Shown piece after piece: positions 16,459-24,016 of a stretch of DNA of 64,000 bases. Origin of the DNA: Streptomyces sp. NBC_01116 (GTDB lineage: Bacteria > Actinomycetota > Actinomycetes > Streptomycetales > Streptomycetaceae); the NCBI RefSeq assembly GCF_041435495.1, contig NZ_CP108644.1:1054001-1118000 (forward strand). Direction: 5' to 3'. Position numbers and translations under genes: made by a program. Every line of letters starts with the position of its first letter. The stretch's first letter is position 1. The notes under the pieces were generated by a model. The model had not been told where the DNA came from. It saw only the letters and a program-made list of their open reading frames with translations, and searched no databases.

Positions 16459-16822
16459 GCCGCTCCGCCCCGCGCCCCTCCAGCACGGCCTCCACCCTCG
16501 CCATGGGTATCCCGTTGCTCGCGGCGAGCACGGCCAGATGGCTGCGCGGTGTACGCGAGCCATGGGCTGCCTGGGCGTCGAGCAGAGCGCCGACGGTGCG
16601 CAGCGGTTCGGTGAGATGTGCGTAGGGCCTGCCCCCGATCGTGGCCGAACCGGCGGTCGGCCGGTCCAGGCCGAGGACGAGACGCATGGTCGTGGACTTG
16701 CCGGCGCCGTTGGGGCCGAGGAATCCGGTGATCCTGCCCGGTAGCACGCGAAAGCTGAGGCGGTCCACCGCACGGGTGGTTCCGTACTCCTTGGTGAGCT
16801 CGTGGACCTCGATGCTGGTCAT
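16406..16822 (-). pseudogene. Truncated ABC transporter ATP-binding protein (remnant)
   Basis: An ABC-2 type ATPase reading frame starts normally at ATG 16822 and shows Walker A (GPNGAGKST, residues 36-44) and a Q-loop region (VGALLDAQAAHG). Recognisable homology stops at about residue 115 (MARVEAVLE, near 16477). The remaining 23 residues read antisense to the end of mug and are low-complexity. The signature motif, Walker B and H-loop are all missing, so it cannot be a working ATPase. No permease gene is present. It is divergent from the histidine kinase gene next door. A deletion removing the rest of an ABC exporter is the simplest explanation. Confidence 0.75.
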
Positions 16823-16930
16823 GCCCTCAAGCCTGGCCGGTACGCCGGGCGGCCCGCCTCCCCCGTCAGCGGGGATCGTCTCCCTCTCATGGGGGAGCCG
16901 GTGCGCCCGGCTCGCTGGGACGATGAGGAC

Positions 16931-18124
16931 ATGCACCGCATCCTCACCCCGTTGACCAGCGCGGTCACTTACAGCCGCTGGTTGCACATGTTCATTCCGG
17001 CTGCCGCGGTCAGTGTGTGGTTCTTCATCTCCGACCAGCTCTGGATGCCCCTGCTCTTCGCGGTGCCGGTGGGCCTCATACCCGCGATGCGGCTCGAGGA
17101 GGGTCTGCAGGCGCAGTTGCTGCTGGCTCCGTCCGAGCGCGGGCAGCCCGACGCCTCCATCTCGGTTGCCTCCTCGACGAGTTGGGCGGAGCGGTGGCGG
17201 ACCGTGCTCTGGCTGGAGGTGCGGCTCCTGATCTCGGCCGCGGCGATCATGGCCCTCTGGCTGCCCGTGGCGTCGATCGAGCTCGTCCTGTCGGCGACGG
17301 GCAGGCCTCCGGCAGGACTGGTGGAGGGCATGAGCCCGCACTGGTGGAACGCGCTGCTCGCACCGCTGCCGCTCATACCGCTGTTCGTCCTGGTGGTGCT
17401 CGGCGGCCGGCTCAGTACGGCGGCCGCCCGGTGGCTCCTCGGCCCGTCGCCGACGGACCGGCTCAGTGTGCTGGAGGAGCTGACCGAGCAGTTGTTGGAG
17501 CGCAATCGCATGGCGCGGGAGCTGCACGATTCCATCGGCCATGCGCTGACGGTGGCGGTGGTGCAGGCCGGTGCGGCGCGGGCGGCGAACGATCCGGCGT
17601 TCACCGAGCGGGCGCTGGCCGCCATCGAGGAGACGGGGCGTGATGCGCTGGAGGACCTGGAGCGGGTGTTACGGGTGCTGCGTGAATCCGGCACGCCCGT
17701 GAGCCGGCGGCCGACGCTGGGAGAGGCGGAGCGGCTGCTGGACTCCGCGAGGAGTTCCGGGGCGCGGGTGGATGCGCGGGTGTCGGGCGATCTCGGACTG
17801 GTCCCGGCGCCGGTTTCGCGGGAGGGGTATCGGATTCTTCAGGAGAGCCTCACCAATGTGCTCCGTCACGCGGGGCCGGTACCCATCCGGGTGAGCATCG
17901 CGGTGGCCGACGGGAGGCTGGAGTTGGAGGTGATCAATCCGCTCTCCGGAGCGGCCGGTCTGCCGGGGAGCGGCAGTGGGCTGCGCGGGATGCGTGAGCG
18001 GGCCGCGCTGCTGGGCGGGAAGGCTCGGATGGAGTCGCGGGAGGGCGATTGGCGGGTGCGCGTGAGCCTCCCGCTGGACGGCATACGCTGGTCGGATGCC
18101 CTTCACCGTTCTTCTGGTCGATGA
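16931..18124 (+). CDS. NarL-family sensor histidine kinase
   Basis: 397-residue membrane sensor. The N-terminal 175 residues hold about four hydrophobic segments (around 18-37, 40-58, 95-115, 140-160) with short loops and no large external sensor domain. Then come HisKA_3 (RELHDSIGHALTVAVVQAG, phospho-acceptor His199) and HATPase_c with the N-box ILQESLTNVLRHA and G-box GSGLRGMRERAALLGG. Such short-loop kinases often sense membrane stress or an ABC substrate. ATG at 16931. It overlaps the response regulator gene by 29 bp, so the two are an operon. The neighbouring ABC ATPase remnant suggests the pair once controlled an exporter. Confidence 0.9.
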   Translation: MHRILTPLTSAVTYSRWLHMFIPAAAVSVWFFISDQLWMPLLFAVPVGLIPAMRLEEGLQAQLLLAPSERGQPDASISVASSTSWAERWRTVLWLEVRLLISAAAIMALWLPVASIELVLSATGRPPAGLVEGMSPHWWNALLAPLPLIPLFVLVVLGGRLSTAAARWLLGPSPTDRLSVLEELTEQLLERNRMARELHDSIGHALTVAVVQAGAARAANDPAFTERALAAIEETGRDALEDLERVLRVLRESGTPVSRRPTLGEAERLLDSARSSGARVDARVSGDLGLVPAPVSREGYRILQESLTNVLRHAGPVPIRVSIAVADGRLELEVINPLSGAAGLPGSGSGLRGMRERAALLGGKARMESREGDWRVRVSLPLDGIRWSDALHRSSGR

Positions 18125-18746
18125 CGAGCCGCTGGTACGCGCCGGACTGCGTGCCGTGCTGGAGGCCCAGCCCGACATCGAGGTGGTGGGCGAGGCGGCG
18201 GACGGCGCTGCGGTGCTCCCCCTGGTGAACCGCTTGCGGCCCGATGTGGTGGCGATGGATGTGCGGATGCCGCTGATGGACGGCATCGAGGCGACCCGGC
18301 TGGTGCTGCGTACCGTGTCGGATCCCCCGAAGATCCTGGTGGTGACGACGTTCGAGAACGACGAGTACGTGTACGAGGCGTTGAGGGCGGGGGCGGACGG
18401 CTTCCTGCTCAAGCGCGCCCGGCCCGCGGAGATCGTGCATGCCGTGCGTCTGGTGGCCGAGGGGGAGTCCCTGCTGTTCCCGGCGGCGGTCCGGCAGCTG
18501 GCCGCCGAGTACGGGACGGACAAGGCACGGGCCGCTCTCGACCGGGCGGCGCTCACCGAGCGGGAGGCGGCGGTGCTCCGGTTGATGGCCCGGGGCCTGT
18601 CGAACGCGGAGATCGCGGCCACCCTCGTCGTCGGGGTCGAGACGGTGAAGTCCCATGTCAGCTCGGTCCTGGCGAAGTTGGGGGCCAGGGATCGCACCCA
18701 GGCGGTCATCGCCGCGTACGAGTCCGGGTTCGTCGCTCCGGGGTGA
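18096..18746 (+). CDS. NarL/LuxR-family response regulator
   Basis: 216-residue regulator: receiver domain (1-120) with acidic pocket Asp9-Asp10 in LLVDDE, phospho-acceptor Asp55 (VVAMDVRMP) and the conserved Lys in GFLLKRA, then a LuxR-type helix-turn-helix (about 150-210; LTEREAAVLRLMARGLSNAEIA, VKSHVSSVLAKLG). It starts inside the kinase gene (29-bp overlap), confirming the partnership. Targets probably include its own locus and formerly the adjacent ABC gene. Confidence 0.93.
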   Translation: MPFTVLLVDDEPLVRAGLRAVLEAQPDIEVVGEAADGAAVLPLVNRLRPDVVAMDVRMPLMDGIEATRLVLRTVSDPPKILVVTTFENDEYVYEALRAGADGFLLKRARPAEIVHAVRLVAEGESLLFPAAVRQLAAEYGTDKARAALDRAALTEREAAVLRLMARGLSNAEIAATLVVGVETVKSHVSSVLAKLGARDRTQAVIAAYESGFVAPG

Positions 18747-18846
18747 CCGAGGTTGCGGCTCGATACCGGCTTCCCTCGCTGCTCGCAGGGGTCCCGGCCA
18801 GCGAGTACGATCCGGCAGACATGCGCACGAGCTGGGAGGACATACC

Positions 18847-20004
18847 GTGGGCCGGCTGACCGGTGGGGACCCCTCGCTGTTGCGACGGATCAATTCCGCG
18901 GTAGTACTGCACGCCCTGAGAGGGGCCGGCGCGCCGACGCTGACGGACCTGACACGGATCACCGGGCTGTCCCGGCCGACGGTCGAAGGGGTCGTCGAGG
19001 GGTTGTTCGAAGCGGGTCTCGTGGTCGAGGCGCTGCCCGACGAGGGCGAGGCGCGGCGGCAGGGGCGCCCGGCCCGGAGGTTCCGCTTCCGTGCCGAGGC
19101 GGGGCATCTCCTCGGGGTGGAGATCGGTCCGCACCGGGTGTCGGCGCTCATCTCGGGGCTCGACGGCCGGATCGTCGGGGCGGGCTCCCGTGTGGTGTCG
19201 GAGACCGCCGGGGCGGACGACCGGCTCGACCAGGTCCGGGCCGTCATCGCGGACGTGCTGCGGCGCACCGGGGTGGCCCGGAGCAGTCTGCGCGCGGTCG
19301 GTGTGGGCAGTCCCGGGATCGTGGAGGCCGACGGCACCGTACGGCTGGGTACGGCGCTGCCGGACTGGACCGGCCTCGCGCTCGGCGAGCGGCTCCGCCG
19401 TTCGTTCCGCTGCCCCGTGCTCGTCGAGAACGACGCCAACGCCGCCGCGGTGGCCGAGCACTGGAAGGGCGCGGCCACCGAGTCCGACGACGTGGTCTTC
19501 GTGCTGGCGGGGCTGAGCCCCGGGGCCGGGTCCTTGATCGGCGGGCGTCTGCACCGGGGGTACGGCGGGGCAGCCGGGGAGATCGGCGCTCTGCACCTGC
19601 TGGGCAGGGACGTGACGCCGGAGCACCTGCTGTCGACGACGGACACGCCGCTGGACCCGCTGGACGAGCCGGCGGTGGCCGCGGTGTTCGCCAAGGCGCG
19701 GGAGGGCGACGCGGGGGCCCAGGCGGCGGTCGAGCGCTTCCTTCAGCGGCTGGTGCACGATGTGGCGGCGCTGGTGCTGGCGCTCGACCCGGAGCTGGTC
19801 GTCGTCGGCGGCTGGGCCGCCGGGCTGGACGGAGTCCTGGAACCCCTGCGCAACGAGCTGGCCCGCTACTGCCTGCGCCCGCCCCGGGTGACCCTGTCGC
19901 TGCTCGGGGAGGCCGCCGTCGCGACGGGGGCGCTGCGGCTCGCGCTGGACCACGTCGAGGAGCAGCTGTTCGCCGTCGAAGGGGCCGTGACGGCCCGCCG
20001 CTGA
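18847..20004 (+). CDS. ROK family transcriptional regulator
   Basis: 385-residue NagC/XylR-type repressor. The N-terminal winged helix (about 10-75; LTRITGLSRPTVEGVVEGL) is followed by the two-lobed ROK sugar-kinase fold with the GVGSPGIV and VENDANAAAVAEH motifs and GAAGEIGAL. The zinc-binding cysteine motif (CxCGxxGCxE) of active ROK kinases is absent: the region reads LLGRDVTPEHLL. It is therefore likely a regulator without kinase activity. Start is GTG at 18847 with GGGAGGA 7 bp upstream. Convergent with a GntR regulator, with a strong hairpin between. The inducing sugar is unknown. Confidence 0.88.
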   Translation: MGRLTGGDPSLLRRINSAVVLHALRGAGAPTLTDLTRITGLSRPTVEGVVEGLFEAGLVVEALPDEGEARRQGRPARRFRFRAEAGHLLGVEIGPHRVSALISGLDGRIVGAGSRVVSETAGADDRLDQVRAVIADVLRRTGVARSSLRAVGVGSPGIVEADGTVRLGTALPDWTGLALGERLRRSFRCPVLVENDANAAAVAEHWKGAATESDDVVFVLAGLSPGAGSLIGGRLHRGYGGAAGEIGALHLLGRDVTPEHLLSTTDTPLDPLDEPAVAAVFAKAREGDAGAQAAVERFLQRLVHDVAALVLALDPELVVVGGWAAGLDGVLEPLRNELARYCLRPPRVTLSLLGEAAVATGALRLALDHVEEQLFAVEGAVTARR

Positions 20005-20073
20005 CCGGGGCGAGGGCCGCCACGCGGGCCGCGCGCCCCACCCTCCGGGGAACGCGGTCCCGGGAGACACGCG

Positions 20074-20119
20074 CGCCCGCCGCCTTCCGGGAACAGGAGT
20101 TCTCGGGAAGCGGCGGGCG
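20074..20119. terminator. Terminator between convergent ROK and GntR genes
   Basis: CGCCCGCCGCCTTCC (20074-20088) pairs with GGAAGCGGCGGGCG (20106-20119): 14 pairs with a single bulged C, 17-nt loop. It sits midway between two convergent regulators and likely serves both. Confidence 0.7.
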
Positions 20120-20157
20120 TGGGGCTCCGGGGTGTGCGCGAGGCCGGGGCGGAGGCG

Positions 20158-20928
20158 TCAGGAGGCCTGGCGCTCCGGCTGTTCGTCGTGGCTGATCTCC
20201 AGCGCGCCGGAGTCCCCGAAGGTGAGCCGGCAAGTGTCCGCGCGGTAGGTGGCGACGGACACGGCCGCCGTTCCGTCCGCGGTGAAGTAGCGGGTGGTGA
20301 CGACCAGGACGGGGGCGCCGGGGAGCCGGTCCAGCTCCTTGGCATCGTCCGCCCGCGCCGAGCCGAGCTCCACGGAGCGGTCCTGGCCCTGCAGGCCGAG
20401 CCGGTGCAGCTCGCGCAGCACGCTGCGGGCGCGGACGGCGCCGGACGGGGCCTCTATGGCGGAGAGGTCGGGCACCGAGGAGGCGGGGATGTAGAGGAGC
20501 TCCGCCGCTACCGCCTGCCCCTGGGTGTCGCGGATGCGGCGCACGACGTGCACCGGTTCGGCCGGGTCCGTTCCGAGCATGGCGGCCACCGCCGCCGGGG
20601 CCGTGTCCATGGTGCTCTCGACCGGCTGCCACGCCTCGCCGCTGACGCCGCCCGTCCATTCGTGCTGGGCGGTGGAGACGGCGATGCCCACGCGCGGCGG
20701 GGCGACGGTCGTCCCGACACCGCGGCGGCGCTGCAGTCTGCCTTCGAGTTCGAGCTGCTCCAGCGCCTGCCGGAGCGTGGCTCGTGCGACACCGAACCGC
20801 GCCGCGAGGTCCCGCTCGTTGGGCAGGATCTCCCCCACCGCAAAGTCCGAGTCGAGTGCCTCACTGAGCACGGTCTTGAGGTGCCAGTACTTCGGCTCCT
20901 GTACCGATTCCAGCTGCGTGGTCCCCAC
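20158..20928 (-). CDS. GntR/HutC family regulator (DasR-like)
   Basis: 256-residue GntR-family protein of the HutC subgroup: winged helix-turn-helix (about 12-75; LPNERDLAARFGVARATLRQ, LEGRLQRRRGVGT) and a UTRA effector domain (about 95-245). In this subgroup effectors are often amino-sugar phosphates or histidine-related compounds. It starts at GTG 20928 behind GGAGGA. About 93 bp upstream is TTGGTCAAGACCAA, close to the DasR/NagR operator. It is not DasR itself (sequence differs clearly from what I remember of that protein), but it may be a paralogue with overlapping sites. No sugar transport genes are adjacent, only the ROK regulator. Confidence 0.88.
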   Translation of the reverse strand: MGTTQLESVQEPKYWHLKTVLSEALDSDFAVGEILPNERDLAARFGVARATLRQALEQLELEGRLQRRRGVGTTVAPPRVGIAVSTAQHEWTGGVSGEAWQPVESTMDTAPAAVAAMLGTDPAEPVHVVRRIRDTQGQAVAAELLYIPASSVPDLSAIEAPSGAVRARSVLRELHRLGLQGQDRSVELGSARADDAKELDRLPGAPVLVVTTRYFTADGTAAVSVATYRADTCRLTFGDSGALEISHDEQPERQAS

Positions 20929-21020
20929 CCTGTCCTCCGCAATCGCCCAGCGTCTTTTTCCGCGACGTTATTTATTAAAGGTTCCTGTCTTAAGTGGAGA
21001 CCCTAGGACGGCATACCCCC

Positions 21021-21063
21021 TTGGTCAAGACCAATACTTATTCCGTAACGGAACGAAACGGAA
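21021..21063. promoter_or_regulatory. dre-like operator and second palindrome upstream of GntR gene
   Basis: TTGGTCAAGACCAA (21021-21034) is a perfect 14-bp palindrome except for its own centre symmetry; it matches 12 of 16 positions of the dre consensus ACTGGTCTAGACCACT (from memory). Seven bases later is TTCCGTAACGGAA (21041-21053), an inverted repeat with 6-bp arms, followed by an AACGGAAC direct repeat. Closer to the gene (20965-20995) is a very AT-rich stretch suitable for a promoter. Confidence 0.5.
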
Positions 21064-21120
21064 CTCTGGCGCAGAGCGTTCACACGACGTTCTTGACCCT
21101 GTGAGGCGAGCGCAGCACAA

Positions 21121-21150
21121 AGCCCCGCCATCGCGGCGGACGGCGGGGCT
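21121..21150 (-). terminator. Terminator downstream of the ECF41 sigma gene
   Basis: AGCCCCGCC (21121-21129) and GGCGGGGCT (21142-21150), 9-bp perfect arms; on the minus strand the stem is followed by TTTGTG. It lies 64 bp beyond the sigma factor stop and upstream of the GntR promoter region. Confidence 0.65.
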
Positions 21151-21213
21151 GTGACCAGGGCGGAGGTGGTCCCGTGAGGCGACGGGGGCCGAGGCGGCCG
21201 GTGGTGCTCTCGG

Positions 21214-22098
21214 CTACACGACGGGCAGTCCGGACAGCTTGTCCGGATTACGAATGATATAAGCGCATTGAATGACACCTTGGCTGACTTCGATCTGGAA
21301 GACGGTGTCAGCCTCCCCCTCGACGAAGTAGACGGCGGCGGGCCCGCCGTTGAGCTCCACGATGCGGATCTCCCGGTCCGGGCCGAGGCTGCCCGCCACG
21401 GAGAAGAGGAAGCGGCCGACCTTGTCGGCGGTCTCGATGATCCGCCGGGGCGCCTTCGCCTTGCCACCGCTGTCGCTGACCAGCCGGACGTCCGGGGCCA
21501 GCAGCGCGAGCAACTGCTCGATGCCGCCTCCGGAGGCGGCGGCCAGGAAGCGTTCGGTGAGATCACGGCGCTCGGCCGGGTCCACGTCGTAGCGCGGCCT
21601 GCGCTCCTCCACATGCCGCCTGGCGCGGCCGGCGAGCTGCCGGACAGCCTCCTCGGTGCGGTCGAGGGCCGTGGCGATCTCGGCGTACGGGAAACCGAAG
21701 GCCTCGCGGAGCACGAACACCGCGCGCTCCAGCGGCGAGAGCGATTCGAGGACGACCAGCACGGCGAGCGATACGGAGTCGGCGAGGACGGCACGCTCGG
21801 CCGTGTCGGGCACGGCGGGGCCGAACTCGGTGACCACCGGCTCCGGCAGCCAGGGCCCCGTGTAGGACTCCCGGCGTGACCGCAGGTGCCGGAGCCGGTC
21901 GATGGCCAGCCGGGTGGTGATCCGCACGAGGAAGGCCCTCGGCTCCCGAACGTCCTCGCGCGCCGCCGCCGACCACCTGAGCCACGCCTCCTGGACCACG
22001 TCCTCGGCATCGGCGACGCGGCCGAGCATGCGATAGGCGACACCGGTGAGAACGGGCCGGTGTTCTTCGAAGAGCTCGGTCGCGGCGTCGGCGGTCAT
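21214..22098 (-). CDS. sigJ: ECF41-type RNA polymerase sigma factor (SigJ family)
   Basis: 294-residue sigma factor: sigma-70 region 2 (about 5-75; AYRMLGRVADAEDVVQEAWLRW), region 4 (about 110-165; LSPLERAVFVLREAFGFPYAEIA) and a C-terminal SnoaL-like domain (about 180-290). ECF41 marks are present: WLPEP in the linker, a GGK motif in the extension (SDSGGKA, where DGGGK is usual) and NPDKL near the end. In this group the C-terminal domain acts as a built-in regulator in place of a separate anti-sigma factor. It is divergent from an alpha/beta hydrolase, whose promoter may be its target. ATG 22098 chosen; a start at 22116 would add six residues. Confidence 0.9.
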   Translation of the reverse strand: MTADAATELFEEHRPVLTGVAYRMLGRVADAEDVVQEAWLRWSAAAREDVREPRAFLVRITTRLAIDRLRHLRSRRESYTGPWLPEPVVTEFGPAVPDTAERAVLADSVSLAVLVVLESLSPLERAVFVLREAFGFPYAEIATALDRTEEAVRQLAGRARRHVEERRPRYDVDPAERRDLTERFLAAASGGGIEQLLALLAPDVRLVSDSGGKAKAPRRIIETADKVGRFLFSVAGSLGPDREIRIVELNGGPAAVYFVEGEADTVFQIEVSQGVIQCAYIIRNPDKLSGLPVV

Positions 22099-22220
22099 CG
22101 GTCCATCCCAGCCCACCGGTCACGTGCTGTCCAGCGGGAATCGCCGCACCCCTTGAACTGCAAGCTACCCGGCGGTAATTGTTGTTGACGAGATGTCTAC
22201 CCACTCCAGGGAGCAGCAGC

Positions 22221-23051
22221 ATGACCACCACGGTCTCCTTCACCGTCGCGACGGCCGACGGCCCCCGTCCGGTCACGGTCGCCTACGAACGGACCGGCTC
22301 GGGCGCACCGTTGCTGCTCCTGCACGGCATCGGACACCATCTGCGGGCCTGGGACCCGGTGACACGGATCCTGGCCGCCGAGCGCGAGGTGATAGCCGTG
22401 GACCTGCCCGGCTTCGGCACCTCGCCCGCGCTGCCGGACGGGGTTCCCTACGATCTCGCGACCGTCGGCCGGACGCTCGGAGCCCTCTGCGCCGAACTCG
22501 GCCTGGACCGCCCCCACGTGGCCGGGAACTCACTGGGCGGACTGCTGGCGCTGGAACTGGGGCGCACCGAGCTGGTGCGGTCGGTGACCGCGCTGTCCCC
22601 GGCAGGCTTCTGGACCGAGGCGGAACGGCGCTACGCCTTCGGCACCCTGCGGACCATGCGCCGGAGCGCGCTGGCCCTGCCGGTGGGACTGATCGAGCGC
22701 CTGTCGCGCAGCGCGGCCGGGCGGGCGGCCCTCACGAGCTCCATCTACGCCCGGCCCGGCAGGCGTTCACCGGAGGCCGTCGTCGCCGAGACGCTCGCCC
22801 TGCGCGGAGCGACCGGCTTTCACCAGACGCTGGAGACCGGCAGGGGCCTGTTCTTCGGCGACGACGTGAAGGGCGTCCCCGTCTCCGTCGCCTGGGGCAC
22901 CCGCGACCGGATACTGCTGCGCGGGCAGGGAGTCCGCGCCAAGAGGGTGATCCCCGACGCCCGGCTCGTTCGGCTGCCCGGCTGCGGGCACGTCCCGATG
23001 AGCGACGACCCCGCGCTCGTGGCCCGCGTCATCCTGGACACCAGTCGCTGA
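22221..23051 (+). CDS. Alpha/beta hydrolase
   Basis: 276-residue alpha/beta-fold hydrolase. The oxyanion/turn motif LLLLHGIGHH (32-40) and nucleophile elbow AGNSLGG (Ser104) are clear. The acid is probably the Asp in WGTRDRILL, and the catalytic His lies in LPGCGHVPMSDDP. Small-molecule esterase, epoxide or C-C hydrolases of this kind cannot be told apart by eye. ATG at 22221 has AGGGAG 8 bp upstream. It is divergent from the ECF41 sigma gene; its 3' 285 bp are overlapped by the antisense end of the EamA reading frame. Confidence 0.88.
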   Translation: MTTTVSFTVATADGPRPVTVAYERTGSGAPLLLLHGIGHHLRAWDPVTRILAAEREVIAVDLPGFGTSPALPDGVPYDLATVGRTLGALCAELGLDRPHVAGNSLGGLLALELGRTELVRSVTALSPAGFWTEAERRYAFGTLRTMRRSALALPVGLIERLSRSAAGRAALTSSIYARPGRRSPEAVVAETLALRGATGFHQTLETGRGLFFGDDVKGVPVSVAWGTRDRILLRGQGVRAKRVIPDARLVRLPGCGHVPMSDDPALVARVILDTSR

Positions 23052-23969
23052 GCCGGCCGGTCGGGGCGCCGACGCCCCGACCGCCTCCCGCCGCCCGAAG
23101 ACGCCGGAACCGTACGCCACACCGGCGCCGACCAGGAGACTCCCCACGCCCTGCGCGATGCCGTACTCCCCCGCTCCGACGAGAGGCGCCGTCAGGGCGG
23201 CGGAGACCGGGATCAGGCCCGAGAAGAGCGTGGCGCGTTCGGCTCCGATGCGCTGTATCCCGCTGTACCAGCAGACGAACCCGATCACGGTGACGACGGC
23301 GGCCTGCCACAGCAGGGCAGCCGCCTCGCCGCCCGTCGGGACGCGCAGGAACGATCCGCCGTCCATCAGCAGACCGAGCAGCGCCGACTCGACGGCGGCG
23401 ACGCCGCAGACCGTCGCGGAGAGCAGCTTCGGGCCGAGCGGCCGCAGCACAGGGACGGCGAGGACCGCGAAGCCGACCTCGCCCGCGAGCGCGCCCACCG
23501 AGAAAAGCACGCCCGCCAGGTCGGTGCGCCCCCAGCCCTGCACGGTGAACGCCCCGACGGCGACGAGTCCGGCCGCGTACAGCGTGACGCGGGACGGCCG
23601 ACGACCGTCGAGCAGCGGGACGAGCACACCGACCACGATCGGCGCACAGCCCACGAAGACGCCGGGAACGGCTGGTTCCGCCGATTGTTCGGCCGCCAGG
23701 ACCGCCAGGTTGAAACCGACCATGCCCACGGCGGCGAGCAGGGCGAGCCGCCCCCACTGGCGGCGGGTGAGACTCCGGAGCCGGGCCGTCGAGGAGTCGG
23801 GGTCGCACCGCAGGAGCGGGACGAGCAGGAGTGCGGCGAGACCGTAGCGAAGGGCCTGGCCGCCCGCGAACGGGTAGTCGCCGAGGACGCTGTTGGCCGT
23901 GAAGGATGCCCCCACCAGCACACACGCGAGGGCCGCGAGGAGGGCCCCGCGCAGAGAGGTTGCGTTCAT
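22767..23969 (-). CDS. EamA/DMT family transporter with unusual antisense C-terminal tail
   Basis: 400-residue frame. Residues 1-295 form a typical ten-segment drug/metabolite transporter with two EamA repeats (GALLAALACVLVGASFTANS in the first; FSVGALAGEVGFAVL in the second). The family length is about 300. The last about 100 residues (after GSGVFGRREAVG) are hydrophilic, unlike any transporter domain, and read antisense through the end of the alpha/beta hydrolase gene. The natural stop seems to have been lost, or a frameshift is present near 23060-23090. Start ATG 23969; the divergent MocR-type gene 47 bp away probably controls it. Confidence 0.82.
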   Translation of the reverse strand: MNATSLRGALLAALACVLVGASFTANSVLGDYPFAGGQALRYGLAALLLVPLLRCDPDSSTARLRSLTRRQWGRLALLAAVGMVGFNLAVLAAEQSAEPAVPGVFVGCAPIVVGVLVPLLDGRRPSRVTLYAAGLVAVGAFTVQGWGRTDLAGVLFSVGALAGEVGFAVLAVPVLRPLGPKLLSATVCGVAAVESALLGLLMDGGSFLRVPTGGEAAALLWQAAVVTVIGFVCWYSGIQRIGAERATLFSGLIPVSAALTAPLVGAGEYGIAQGVGSLLVGAGVAYGSGVFGRREAVGASAPRPAGSATGVQDDAGHERGVVAHRDVPAAGQPNEPGVGDHPLGADSLPAQQYPVAGAPGDGDGDALHVVAEEQAPAGLQRLVKAGRSAQGERLGDDGLR

Positions 23970-24016
23970 GGGGCCGACGCTAGGGTCGGCGGCGGACCGG
24001 TTTAAGGTCCACTTCC
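23970..24016. promoter_or_regulatory. 47-bp divergent EamA/MocR promoter
   Basis: Short divergent spacer. GGACC and GGTCC flank a GGTTTAA centre (23995-24011), a likely operator for the MocR regulator. TAAGGT (24003-24008) could be its -10 for a nearly leaderless mRNA, and on the other strand TAGCGT precedes the EamA ATG by about 10 bp. Binding here would control both genes. Confidence 0.45.

Noticed and set aside
16931..18124. Longer histidine kinase start at 16802
   Set aside because: The extra residues lack hydrophobic or conserved character and overlap the divergent ABC remnant start; the ATG at 16931 begins just before the first membrane segment.
22099..22220. ECF41-type promoter (TGTCACA plus CGTC) in the sigma/hydrolase spacer
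   Set aside because: I could not find both elements at the right spacing; only partial matches such as TGTCTAC are present.
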